Source of the DNA: Theobroma cacao
Taxonomy: Eukaryota; Streptophyta; Magnoliopsida; Malvales; Malvaceae
Length of the DNA: 64,000 nt
Reading direction: 5' to 3'
Assembly: GCF_000208745.1 (NCBI RefSeq)
Contig: NC_030854.1
Location: 28,125,624 to 28,189,623, forward strand
Translations under genes and position numbers: made by a program
In this document: in pieces, positions 36,248 to 48,649 of the stretch
Layout of the letters: every line of letters begins with the position of its first letter
Numbering within the stretch: position 1 is the stretch's first letter
Notes under the pieces: generated by a model
The model's input: only the letters and a program-made list of their open reading frames with translations
What the model was told of the DNA's origin: nothing
Database searches by the model: none

Positions 36248-37989
36248 AAAAAATGTTGGGAAGAATGTTGTAAAGTTGTATCATTGTTGCTAACCCCTGG
36301 CTCCTGAAGCTGTTTTGGTTTTTGATTCCTTGGATGCAGGGTCAATTCGGTGTATGACTCGTCAGGTTATTGTTGTAATCAGATGAGTTTTCTTTGAATG
36401 TTTTGATCTGTCCATCTCTTGAATGTCGTCGTGTGTAGAAAAGATTCGATAATGTCCAAAAGTTGCAGGGATGGGAGGGACATGGTTAGCCGTTTGTACA
36501 AATGACAAAGACAATCAGCTAGAACAGGGCAAATAGTTAGGAAATCCTCAAGCACAACGACCTCTCATGTCTCTGATTCCTAATGCATTGATATCAGTAT
36601 CAAAAGCCCACATACCAGGCAAATGATCAATTTTATTCAAAAATACGTGAATGAAACATCAAGCCCAGCATCGAATCTGCCATAATCAGTATCTTCCTAG
36701 TAACCTAAAGCCAAGTTGATGCTATGCTGCATATCATCTACGTAGCCATACGAATTAGCCAGCCCACTGACATTCTGCTTTAATGACAGCAAAGAAGGGA
36801 ATTCTTGGATTCTTTACTTTCTCGCTGTCAAATGCTACATGGAGTTGAAAATTCCAGGTTAATCTACAATCCAATCCCATAGTTGCTACTTGTTTCATTT
36901 AAATCTCCGACAAGCTGCCCGTTCAATCCTCTAACCACCATCACCACTGTAGAGTACTCCCACAATAAGATTCATGTCAAATTTTTATTCCTCTATTAAT
37001 TTTTGCATCTGAGCATTCGGCTAGAATGTAGGTGTACACATCTATTTGAACTATATTTTCTTTTTAAAAGATTTTAATATATTTTTACATTATTACAATA
37101 TATTCTTTTGTACATGTATAGGCAAACACTCTCTCTACATAAATTTTGTTTCTATTCAATATAAAGCAGAAAAATTTAGATCCACTTATATTTTTTAGAG
37201 TTTACATTTGATGCACTGACAATTTATATTTTTTATACACTAATGATGCTACGTCATTATAAAAATAAATTTAAAATTGGAAAAAATTTAAAACTAAATA
37301 TTGATATTTTTAAAAAATTGCATAAAACATAAATACAAATTTCTTTTTTTTCTCTCTCTCTTTAACTCCCTTCCAACTATGTTTTTTTTTTTTTTTTCTC
37401 TATCCAACTCCATTTTCTTCTTCCATTAAGAAGAGATTTGACAAAATTGTGTAATTTCAAAAACACTAAGATAGTCAAGATTTCAAAGTAATTTTTATTT
37501 GTTGGTTCCAGTGATATATTTTTCAAATGATTTTTACATTAAACTTAGGATTACAGTATGATATTATTGTCTCCTTTCCAACAATGTGATATAATTCTCT
37601 CCTTCCCAACTAGAAGCTTTCATATTGAAATTCCAGATTTTAATCATCCAGAATTCTCTTATAATTCTTATACATTTGAAATCCAGTAATTCCCACTGGA
37701 AAGATGTATTATCAATGCATGGTTAAACAATGAAGGAAAGTTGCTTCTTACCCGTTGTCCTGCAATGGACATTTGATGTAATTGTTTTTTAAAATACTAA
37801 TATTTAATTTTAAGTCTTTAAAAGTTTTAATTTTATTTTTATAATGGCGTGACATCATTTGATGGATTTAAATGACTCTTATAATATGGCTCAAAGTCAA
37901 ATTCTTTTGATGGATCTATTTCCCGCGTGACTCGTGACCCGTATTTTTAGATTTCAAGCTGACCTCCCCTCCCTTCAAAAAATTTTAAA
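36248..37989. other. Spacer after the LRR kinase gene
   Basis: The first few hundred bases should be its 3' untranslated region. From about 37020 the DNA is AT-rich with poly-T at 37381-37398. No gene is supported. Confidence 0.5.
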
Positions 37990-39236
37990 GAGAGGATTCA
38001 TGTTGTTGCTCATTTAATTAATCATACTCCCACCGAAGCTTTACATGGTCAATCCCCACATGAGATTCTGTTGCATAAAACAATTCATCATCGTATTTTT
38101 GGTTGCTTATGTTATGGACGTAATATCAAGATTAAACACAAATTTAATCAACGTGTCAACCCTAGTATGTTTATTGGTTACCCCTTTGCTTAACAATACT
38201 ATATATAAAATTTATGATCCTAATGGCAAAAAGGCTTATGTTAATGGGGATATAAACTTTTCATCATCAAGACATCTTTTCCTTTTATCTTCCCCTGATC
38301 TTGACTTCTCTTACCCTAAACAATACCAACCTCCAACCTTATTGCAAGCATCACCCTCGGACACAATTGTCCCATCAGCATCCGTTTCCAATGACAACAT
38401 TAACACTACAACCCCAACACCTCAATCACTTACTTTTCCTCAATATCTTTTTCCTTGCCGATCTCAACGACAACACCACCAGCCTTCCCACTTACAAGAC
38501 AATCAGTGCTCTATTGCCATGTCGGCGCCATCTTCTTTGCCATTATGCTATTGCCATGTCTTCTCCATCTTCTTCGCTAATGCCTAGAGGTACTCTTTTT
38601 CCTCTTTCTTAGTTCTTTATCTGTTGCCCATTAACTGCACACAGTTTCAGTCAAGCAATTAAGTTTCCCAATTGGAGAGATGCCACGCATGAGGAGGTCA
38701 AAACTCTTGAGGCTAAATATCAAACATGCTGTTTCGTTCCTTTTCCTACTGGTAGGAAAACTATTAGTGCTAAATGGGTCTTTAAAATTAAGAGACACTC
38801 TGATGATACCATAGAACGATATAAAGCCCGTTTGGTTACTTAAAGACTATAGCCAAATGTGAAGGTGTGGATTATCATGATACTTTTACTCCTATAGCAA
38901 CTATTTGTGTGCTACTCACTGTTGTTGTTGTTGCATGTCATTGGCCTCTTCATCAGTTAGACATTCAAAATGCATTTCTTCATGGTAATTTAAATGAAGA
39001 AGTTTATATGCAATTACCTCTTGGGTATTGACGTAGAAGGGAGAATCTTCACAAGTCTTTATATATATGGACTTAAGCCAGTATCTAGGAAATGGTTTGC
39101 CAAGTTCTCTGCTACTCTTCTAAATATTATTTATGTCTCATCCCATGCTATTGACTCATTATTCTACGAGTATCAAGGTACATCTTCTATATTTGTGGTT
39201 CTATACTATGGGAGTGTGTAATTTTTCTTCCTACAT
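37990..39236 (+). pseudogene. Ty1/Copia retrotransposon pol remnant
   Basis: Translation in shifting frames gives the end of a Copia integrase (HTPTEALHGQSPHEIL, FGCLCYGRNIKIKHKF, MFIGYPFA). A linker follows, then the start of reverse transcriptase (FPNWRDAMREEV-like, AKWVFKIKRHSDDTIERYKA, EGVDYHDTFTPIATI, HQLDIQNAFLHGNLNEEVYM). Stops and frameshifts are frequent, and the fragment ends before the catalytic YVDD box. No LTRs were found beside it. It is dead. Confidence 0.9.
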
Positions 39237-40910
39237 CAAATGTATGCCGTTGTGTCAAATGTTAATAGATCTATCAGAAGAGACATATTTACTCGTGTAG
39301 CAGCGATTTGTTACTTGGCAACTGAACTCAAGGTTGCCAAATGTGCATGAAACGCACTTGGGAACTTATCGTACAATCTAATCAGAGCAAGTCTAGCTTT
39401 AATGCTTCAATTATGGATGAAGACAAGCAATGGGGGTTAGAGGAACTTGTAAGACAAAAAGAAGTGTGACAGGCATCGAACGTGCTCCATCCAATAGGAC
39501 CACTTCAATGATTGAATTAGCAAGAACAACCAAAAAGAAATGTTTAAGAGCTGCGATGTCGTAGAGTGGGTGCTTGGTACCAAGGGTCGAATGACTTATT
39601 TTCATTGTCCCCATTCCTTGGTGTCAGAGACTGTCGCCAATAATTGACAGAGATCATCGGGGTACACTTCCTAGTGCTCTCTTCATCTATAGATATGAAT
39701 TGTCCAAAATAAGGAAAGGAACGTATGGCTATGGAGGGCCTAAAGTTGTTGGTGATTGAAGGATTTTGTGGCAAAGATTGAAGTGGTAGCAAAATTGGAG
39801 AGACTTTGCACCTAAGCATTATTTCGGATTTGGAGATCCAAAGTTATCCAAGTATGAAGAATGGATACTGCAGTAGTACTTTGGTAATCCAAATGAAGAG
39901 CCATAAAACCTAAACAGCACTTTCATCATCACCAAAACCAAAAGGCCCATTGACTAAGCACATCATGATAGTTTAATGTTGTTCTAATATAATATAAAAG
40001 TTTCTCTTTCAAACTTTTATGGTACAATAAATACTAATTTTAAGCATTATTTTTAAAGAAATATTCTAATGATTATGAATTTAAGATTTCAATTTAAAAT
40101 TCTTCGAATTTGAATTTAAAAAAAAATGAAAGAGTGAGATTTATAAGATAAGAAACAGTTACCTCTTTCATTATATTATAAAAATCATAAATTTTTGCGA
40201 TAAAATTATTTATGTTTTTAAACAAGAGGAGGTTGATACATAGTTAGTCATCCTTGCAGATCCTAACAAAAAGTTGTAGTCCTCTTATACGTTTTAATTG
40301 CTCTCAATATTTAGAATGTTTACAAGTTGTTTTTTTTTTTTCTCTCCTTTTCAATGAATTAACTTATTAACTCAAAGGCACATTTTCAATACTTGGACCC
40401 AAATTACACTTGTAGAGGTAATTACTTCAACTATTAAATTATAAGCGTTTTTTCAAAACGCCTACTATTAAACAATTCGAGCAAGAAACAATTAGAGTTG
40501 CCTTTGAGTTAGGTGTGCAATTCCCTGAATCCATCTGAAATAAGTACAACCCAATAATCTTTGAATACATAAATAATGTATTATTATTCATATATGTAAT
40601 TTAAAAATAAAATTTTAATACTGTTATTTTACTATAATACTATTACAAAAGACAATTTAAACTCTATGAACTTTCAGATATGCCAAAATAAGTAATAAAA
40701 TATACTACATTAAGTTCACATTTATGGGTATGCCAAAGCAAGCTTTCTAATGTCGAAGACTAAAGACAGCCATCTAAGCCTAATCTGAAGACGATTGTAA
40801 ATGTCAAAAAAAAAAAACAAAGGAAATTAAAATTAGTACAAACTTATTCTGAAAAGGCTAAAAAAACACTACCCTAAACTTAAAAATTAAAAAAAAAATG
40901 TGAAAGTGTA
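39237..40910. other. Spacer between Copia remnants
   Basis: 39300-39900 has broken reading frames in both directions that look like decayed coding DNA, for example DKQWGLEELVRQKE on plus near 39425 and HYFGFGDPKLSKYEEW near 39815. I cannot name the family. 39960-40910 is AT-rich and shows nothing recognisable. Confidence 0.4.
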
Positions 40911-41479
40911 ATTTATATGATTCCAACATAATGCTTGTGAAGATGTATTAGATTAATACGCTCAATATGGATAAATCCAAGATGAGGTGAATTAGGTTAT
41001 TTTGAAATTTTTGAAAAACCTTTTTAAATTTTTAACAAGGTAAAATCTCCTTTTTAATTCAAGTGCTCAATTTGAAGATAAACAAAGTAATTGACCTCTT
41101 AATCAATAAGAAAAAATTAAATTTCAAGTAAAAGTAAGAGTTAAAAAATCGACACGAGTATTTTATAAATGTTCGACCTATTTGCTTATGTTCTCTCCTT
41201 TAGATTCACTAAGGAGTTTAAAATCCACTATTTGATCAAAGTTCAATACAATGCCTTTTATGGATCAAGCATAACCTTTCAATACAATGTTTTTTTATGG
41301 TTAAAGCACAACCATTTTACCTTTTCTATTGGTTAAGACATAACCATTTAAGCAAGTACAATAAGAGGAATATAAGTGCAGCTAATATGCCTCTTAAAGG
41401 TTGAATAGAGAATTTGGTACAATGTTTAATGAAAATGTGAGAACTCAATAAATGCTGAGCTATAAGACTTTAAGGATTC

Positions 41480-42144
41480 AAGAAGAGTACAATGAGTTTA
41501 GAATGAGTTTTGGTTGATTCTTCTCTCTTGAGCTATGTTTTAAAGTCTTTCAACCTTCGTAAATGCTGAGGAGGCTTGTGTTTATAGTTGTTGAAGCTTC
41601 ACATGAAAGTAGCCGTTCTTTTCTTCATTCAAGGCTCCAATGGTCATATTATATCGATACATATGTGGATGTATCGATACATTCCTTTTTATTTTTGAAT
41701 TATGTTGAGATGTATCGATACATTTGTATATGTATCGATACATTTGAACTTTTCTGCAAAGGTTTTGATATTTTACTTAAAATTTATTGATACATTTATT
41801 CATGTATCAATACTTTTGACGCAGTGGTTTTCTATTGCATTTCTATTGATATATTTGTCAATGTATTGATAGAATGAGTTTGACTTTTTAGTTTTTGACT
41901 TTCTTCAAGAACATGTATCGATAGACTTTGAAATCTATCGATACTTGTCCAAAACCATCGATACATGAAGAATATGTATTGATAGATTTGGACTAGAATG
42001 CGTTTTTCAAAGCCTTTTTCATTGTTTTTCTTTTTCAAACTCATTAGACATCATTTGGAGATTTAAGAACTTGACATTCGAAGACTTGGATGAATTTTGA
42101 TCATTTCAAAACATAAAATTAATTTGAATACTATTGAGCTAACA
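41480..42144 (-). mobile_element. 3' LTR of a collapsed Copia element (minus orientation)
   Basis: On the minus strand it starts TGTTAGCTCAATAG at 42144, directly after a polypurine tract, which is the normal start of a 3' LTR. It matches 42769-43459 over its length. Sequence to the left down to about 40915 has the look of the rest of this LTR (aggtgaatta near 40985), but has no partner copy here. The LTR is rich in the palindrome tatcgata. Confidence 0.8.
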
Positions 42145-42162
42145 ATCTCCTCCTTTTTCATA
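42145..42162 (-). other. Polypurine tract
   Basis: The minus strand reads atgaaaaaggaggagat directly before the LTR start TGTTAGC. Plant Copia elements of this group usually have a run of A followed by GGGGGAGAT here, so this primes plus-strand DNA synthesis in the intact element. Confidence 0.7.
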
Positions 42163-42352
42163 TAACAAAAGCAATGAACAAAATTTGTTAAAAGAAATCG
42201 ATTTTCTTGACTTTTGAAGATCTAAGGATTATTTGTAATTTTGATTACCTTTATAGTTTTTTCTCATAAACTTGCTAAACCTCTTGGCTAGTATGGCTAT
42301 GTCCTCATCTTCTTCATTCTCATCTCTTATGTTTCTCTCATCTTCTTCAATT

Positions 42353-42680
42353 TTAGACTTTAGAGCTATTTTTGTTATTGGCCTTCTTCTTTTCATCATC
42401 TAAAGTATTCTCATGTTTTATTGTTATCTCATAGGTAAGTAGAGATTTTATAAGTTCCTTTAGTTTGAAATCATTTAGATTTCTTGCTTCATCTATGGCT
42501 GTCACTTTTGGTCTCCATGACTTGAAAAGATTATAAAGTATCTTTTTGACTAATAGAGCATTTGGGAAGTCTTTTCCTAAGGCTTTCAATCTTGCAACTA
42601 TGTTTGTGAATCTCTCATACATTTGATTTATGGTCTCATTTTCTTTCATCCTAAATAGCTCGTAATCATGTGTGTAAAGT
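42353..42680 (-). pseudogene. Copia gag fragment (UBN2-type)
   Basis: The minus frame reads HDYELFRMKENETINQMYERF from about 42672 and goes on through ARLKALGK, WRPKVTAIDEA and LKELIKSLLTYEI. This is the middle of the gag polyprotein typical of plant Copia elements. Both ends are missing: no N-terminus, no CCHC zinc knuckle and no pol follow before the 3' LTR. Confidence 0.88.
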
Positions 42681-42768
42681 CCTATCTTGGTACAGTGTTT
42701 TTAAGCTGTGTTTTGAATGAGTTTTGGTTGATTCTTTCATCCTAAATAGCTCGTAATCATGTGTGTGA
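42644..42768. repeat. Scrambled junction: 33-bp gag piece duplicated at the LTR break
   Basis: A piece starting ctttcatcctaaatagctcg occurs at 42644-42676 as part of gag and again at 42736-42768, where it abuts the truncated LTR. Between them lies an LTR-derived scrap (gaatgagttttggttgatt). The order shows rearrangement or template switching. Confidence 0.85.
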
Positions 42769-43459
42769 AGAGTATAATGAGTTTTGAATGAGTTTTGGCT
42801 GATTATTCTCTCTTGAGCTGTGTTTTTAAGTCTTCCAACCTTCATAAATGCTGAGGAGGCTTGTATTTATAGTTATTAAAGCTTCAAAGGTAGTTGAGAG
42901 TGCATTTAATGTGAAAGTAGCCATTCTTTTCTCCATTCAAGGCTCCAACGGTTATATTGTATCGATACATATGTGAATGAATCGATACATTCATTTTTAT
43001 TTTTGAAATTTCGCTGAGATGTATCGATACATTTGTATATGTATTAATACATTTGAACTTTCCTACAAGGGTTTTGACATTCTGCTTAAAATGTATCGAT
43101 ACATTTATTCATGTATCGATACTTTTAAGGCAGTGGGCAATCTGCTACATTTCTATCAATAAATGTATCGATAGAATGAGTTGGACTTTTTAGTTTTTGA
43201 CTTTTTTCAAGAACATGTATCGATAGACTTTGACATATATCGATACTTGTCCAAATGAATCAATACATGAAAAACATATATCGATAGATTTAGATCAAAA
43301 TGCATTTTTTAAAGCCTTTTTCATTATTTTTCTTTTTCAGACTCATTTGACATCATTTGGAGATTGGAGAACTTGACATTCGAAGACTTGGATGAATTTT
43401 GATAATTTCTTTTTGTCATTTCAAAATATAAAATTGATTTGAATTCTATTGAGCTAACA
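42769..43459 (-). mobile_element. Truncated 5' LTR of the collapsed Copia element
   Basis: On the minus strand it starts TGTTAGCTCAATAG at 43459 and runs leftwards in line with 41480-42144. It stops at 42769, where gag-derived sequence joins. No primer-binding site follows, so its inner end is lost. The two LTR pieces differ at many positions, which points to an old insertion. Confidence 0.82.
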
Positions 43460-44690
43460 ACATGTTTGAAATAATTTATATAAATGGAAAGAAATAGATA
43501 CCAAATCAAATTCCACCTTCTCTCTTAACATTTTGATTTATTATAAAATAGAATAAATAATAGATAAATATTCACGTGTAATTCCACTAAACAAAAACAA
43601 TAGATGAGGATGTACTCAAATTTACTTACGTATTAAAATAAGTTTGTGGTGAATAAAACAATTAGGATAGAAAACATGAGAAGATCCTAAAAAGAAGGAG
43701 AAAATGAAAGAGGCAAGTGGGCATTGGAGTGTGGTTGAATTGGTGCCCAGGTATCTCTCTCTCAAAAGTAGAAAAAGGAGAGTTGAAGCCAAAGACCATA
43801 AAACCAAGAGATATTTGCTTAAATTAGAACAACTTTTTATAATCCTGTTTGGGAGATATAAAGCCCCAAAAGTAGAAACGAGTCTAGTCTTTTAGAATTG
43901 GCATTGAAGCAAATGCCATCTCACGTGTCTTTGTTTCCCTCCACTCAAACACTACCCTTTTACTTAACTTTAATGGGGGGCCTTCCTTCAATGTCCCCCC
44001 GAGCTTTGTTCTTTTTTTTTTTTTTTTTTTTGCTTTATAACGCAACTGGGGACCACATTGAACTCATTCTCATTTTCTTAATGACGCTTAGATCAGATTC
44101 TAAGATTATTCAAGTGATGCAATTACTTCATTTACATTCTCATTAAGTTTTACTCTTTTTTATTTTTTGACCCTTTATTAGGAGATCGTTTAAAAAATGT
44201 TAGCTCTCTCCTAATCTCGTTTTTTCTTTAAAAGGAGAAATAACCATAGGATAATAAGCTAATGCTAACATCCTTTGACATATTAACAGCAGGTTTGGAG
44301 GTGCCACACATTTTGGTGGAAGCCTTTCCTCATCGTACTTGTTACAAATCTTATATTAGTAAAAAATGAAATGGGTCTTGAAAATATAAAAATAAATTTT
44401 TTATTATTTATCAGACATATTTTTTGAGTTGAAAATATAGACCTCATGATTTATAAGTTTACTTAAACTATAATTTTAAAATTTAAAGTCGTACAAATTA
44501 GACTTAAGTTTCGGCCCATAATAGTACTCCCCTCCCTAAATGAGTCTAATGCCACTGCAATTACGAGTGTTTTCGACCCGTGACAATACTACCCTCCCTA
44601 AATGGGTTTAATGCCACTACAATTACATAATATTTGATAGGAGAAAAATAAGAGTACATTTCCTATAATATACCTAATTAAATTACATTA
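43460..44690. other. Spacer between Copia element and palindrome
   Basis: Contains poly-T at about 44012-44031 and short open frames without domains. 44500-44620 has two similar 60-bp pieces (gcccataatagtactcccc / gacccgtgacaatactaccc). No gene is supported. Confidence 0.45.
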
Positions 44691-45960
44691 CACTGTTTGT
44701 TTTATAACAAACCACAATAATAAAAAATTACAATGCAATCACATTACAACTAATGGATCTAATGTGATTGCAATCCAAAACTAATGTACTTAGATTGCAT
44801 TGCACTCTATAATATTATTAAAAATATTTTTACTTTTTAAATTTGTTACTTTGTTAAAAATATTTTGCAATATTATATTTGTTTTTATATATATAGATTT
44901 TAAGGGATGTCTTTTTATTATTCTCATTAGTCTATGACTATCAAAAAAATTTATATTATCTTTTAAAAAAATTAAAATAAAACATATAATATAAAAAATT
45001 GTATTAAGAAATGAAAATAAAATATAAAAAATTATAATAAAAATAAAAATAAAATATATGACATTAAAAATATATTTAAGAGATGATATTATATAAAAAT
45101 TAATAATAAGAAAATACAAGTATATTAAACTTATATTTTAATAAATAAAGGTAATTTTAAAAATTAATATTATATTTTCAATAAAGTACTTGTAAACAAA
45201 ACATTGTAATATTACCTTGTTTGTATTTTAATCATTACTTTGCTTATATACCAAACACTATAATATTATCTTCCCTACAATTACATGGCTTATAATCACG
45301 TTACTTGCAATCACATTAAGGTAGTGTTTGATACTTTACAATGTAATGTGATTAGAAATAATGTGATTGCAAGTAATATGATTGTAGGGAACATAACATT
45401 GTAGTATTTGATATATAAGCAAAGCAATGATTAAAATGCATAGAAGATAACATTGCAACGTTTGGTTTACAAGTACTTTATTAGGAATATAATATCAATT
45501 TTCAAAATTATCTCTATTTATTAAAATGCAAGTTTAATATACTTGTATTTTTTATTGTTAATTTTTATATAATATCATCTTTTAAATATATTGTAAATAT
45601 CATATATTTTATTTTTATTATAATTTTGTATATTTTATTTTCATTTTTTAATATAATATTTTATATTTTATTTTAATTTTTTTAAAAGATAAAATAAATT
45701 TTATTTACAATCACCATGACTACTAAGAATAATAAAAAAGCCATCCTCAAAATCTATATAAAGAAAATAAATTATAACATTATAAAATATTTTTAACAAA
45801 ATAACAAAGTTAAAGAGTAAAAATGTCTTTGAAATATTGTAAAGTGTACTGCAATCTGATTGCGTTAGTTTTAGATTACAATTACATTACATCCATTGAC
45901 TATAATGTGATGGTATTGTAATTTTACATTGCAATGGTTTGTTGCAAAACAAATACTGCA
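44691..45960. repeat. 1.27-kb near-palindrome of MITE-like sequence
   Basis: Left arm 44691-45318 and right arm about 45359-45960 are imperfect reverse complements around a gap of about 40 bp. The motif taatgtgattgcaagtaa recurs at the inner ends. Related sequence (gtgattgcaatccaaaact) recurs at the outer ends. The arms are more than 75 percent A+T by eye and have no coding capacity. This fits a foldback element, or two MITE copies inserted head to head. Confidence 0.82.
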
Positions 45961-48649
45961 CACCTATAATCATGTTGCATTATAAAGTACTAAACGTCAC
46001 ATTCACTTTAATTTATTTTCTATAGAGATGAGAAATTGTTAATTTTTTCATTTGTTTAATCATAATAAATTTGAAAAACAAAAAATGAAAGAAATTCTCT
46101 TGCAATTTCTCTAGTAACTCCTATCTTTTGTAAACAAAAATTTTGATTTTTTTTTTCAGAATACAATTAAAATAATGTAATGACGTACAAACACATATGT
46201 ACAATGAACATACAAAATTAAGTAATTTACTAATTCAATGATTATACTTTAAAGTTTTACATTATAACCAAACTTTGTAGTTCATATAAGATCTTTTTTG
46301 TTTTCTAAATTTCTATCATACTTAGATGCTTCCCTTACCCTTTCTTTTTTCCATCCAAAATTCTAATTTTCTTCGGGGATTCTTGCATTTAAGAAAGCAA
46401 AAAAAATCTTTCTCACACCTTTGACCTTCAAATTTTAAGCAAAGACAATTAGGCACCTCTAAAGAAGATTAAGATCTATCACTCCCCATTAATGTCCAAA
46501 GTAGTTGTAATTGATGTTTTAATACTATAAGAAATATATAAAAAGAATACTGGACTTTTGTCTGATTTTATTTTATTATTTTACTCTGAAAAGATATTAT
46601 TTTGTCCATCCACCTATATACAGTTGTGGAACAAGCATAAAGGCATGAAGGATTGACCAATCACATGCACAATAATAAAGAAATATTTTTATATATAAAT
46701 ATATATAAAATAGGATCCAACATCCATGTCTAATACAACTGAAATAAAATTTTTATGCTTTTTACCCTCTTCTTGGTCAAAAAATACTTTGATTCTAGAT
46801 TATATACCAAAGTACCTATCTATTAAACACATGGTAGATGAATCTCTGGCCATTTAAGTGTTTTAACTTCCTAGTTTAAGCTGAAAGTTGCCTTCTTTTT
46901 TTTTTTCTTTTTTGAGAAAGGGAAAAAGCAACAAGAAAGACAAAAACAAAATGGAATGGCAAGTTGGTAAATCGAAGAGCAAATGAGTGGTGATGATGGA
47001 AGCTGAGAGTGGAAAGACGGCGCTTGTTTATAAAAGTTGTGATGGGATGGGATGGGATGGGATGGGAAGGAAGGAAGGAAAAAGGTGAAAGGGAAGGGAG
47101 GAGGGGGAATCAGATACGGCATAAATCAGGCGCTCACGGGTGACGTCAAGGCGTTGTCACGGACCAATAGCTTTCCTTTCTCGTGTGGCTTCCGCCTTAT
47201 CCCCGTGGTTTCTGTTCCACCGCGCAACACTATGCCCGATGTTTAACACTCCCTTCCACCCTTTTCCCATTATTTTATTCCCCGCTGTAACCACTCCTAC
47301 GACTCCCATTTGTTCGGGTTCCTTTTTCTTTTTCACTCCCTAATGTTTAATCCTTTCATGCTTATACATTTAACTGCATTTCATTTCAAACAATACTGTA
47401 GTAATTTTTATAATTTTACCCAAAGTATTGAAACAATATTCTTCAAAGTCTGGGGGCCTCCTCTGTAATTCTCTTGTGACAATGGCATCTTATGATTAGG
47501 TCAAGTCATTTTATGTTGCACTTTGCTTATTAATAATGTATAGTCCGAGGGTAGGACAGAGAAAAAAAAAAAGAAGAGAAGAGGAAATTCCTTACACCAA
47601 ATTGTTGTTTCTTTCCTAACAAACGGTGGGTATTACATTGAGACTTTGATTAGTATTGAACAATTTAAAATTTGAAAAAAAAATTCATAGTTATGTTGAA
47701 TAAAATGCTCAAGCTCAACTATAAAATGATTTTGAGTTTAATTCATTAATCTTAAATAGATTATACATAATCTTATATATATATTTAAATTTAAAGAAAG
47801 GCGGATTCGAACATGTTCAATTTCATTTATCAAATTAAAATATATATATTGTGTAAACCTAAAATAGTAAATAACATATATAATTTCAAATTTTTACAAG
47901 ATAAAAAAAAAGAGAAGTTTTAAAATGAAAAAAAGAGAGATTAATTTGGTAAATGGAAAGGGCCAAATACTAAAACAAAAAAAAGACATAAACTAAGCTT
48001 AGCTGTGGATGAAGGGAGAAGCTTGGGTGTGATGGCTCTCCCTGTACTTTTCCATTGTCTGCATTCAACCCAAAAGCGAAGAAGAAGATAAATATCGCCT
48101 CCTTTCTTCTCTCTCTTCCCTATTGCTATCAACACCGCTCTCTCTCTCACACGCACACATTAGATCTTCCTTGCTTTTGGTGCTGTGAAAAGCAAATCTG
48201 AGGCTCTTGTTAATCTTCGTTCCTTCTCTTTCTCTCTCTTTCTCTTTCGCTCTTCTTTCACAAAATCTATCTTTTTTTTTATCTGATCCAAATCTTCAAA
48301 AACCTTCAAGTTCCATTTATTTACGCTTTCATTTTCTCTTTATTGGGTTTTTTTTTCCTTTCGCTTGTTAACTTCTTATATTGGGAGCTTGGGATTTAAA
48401 GGGCTTGAAAAAAAAAGCTGCTTCTTTTAGTTGCTTCTTCTTCAAGATCTTATCTCTCTCTGCTTACAAATCAAGCTGAAAATTTTCTCCCTGGAAATTG
48501 ATGCTAAAATTCCCTCAGAATTTTCCTCTTGGTTTTAAAGGACGTCGACTTGAGCTACGTAGAATGGTTCTCTAGCTTAAAGTTCTTTGCAGAAAAAGAT
48601 ATAACAGAGTAAAACAGCGCAGAACAGGGGAAATATAAAGGAAGTTTCA
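45961..48649. other. Spacer and leader upstream of the bHLH gene
   Basis: 45960-47000 is AT-rich spacer. 47041-47080 holds a gatgg/ggaa satellite. From about 48100 the sequence is CT-rich (48227-48262) and is probably the long 5' leader of the bHLH gene. No other gene is supported. Confidence 0.5.
47041..47080 (+). repeat. (GATGG)n followed by (GGAA)n
   Basis: About five gatgg units followed by three ggaa units, purine-rich on the plus strand. Confidence 0.9.

Noticed and set aside
41650..43290. A CRISPR-like or minisatellite array from the repeated tatcgatac motif
   Set aside because: Spacing is irregular, the motifs are palindromic within an LTR, and both LTR copies share the layout.
44790..45119. 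109-codon Ile/Phe-rich minus-strand frame
   Set aside because: It arises from AT-rich DNA inside the palindrome; composition alone explains it.
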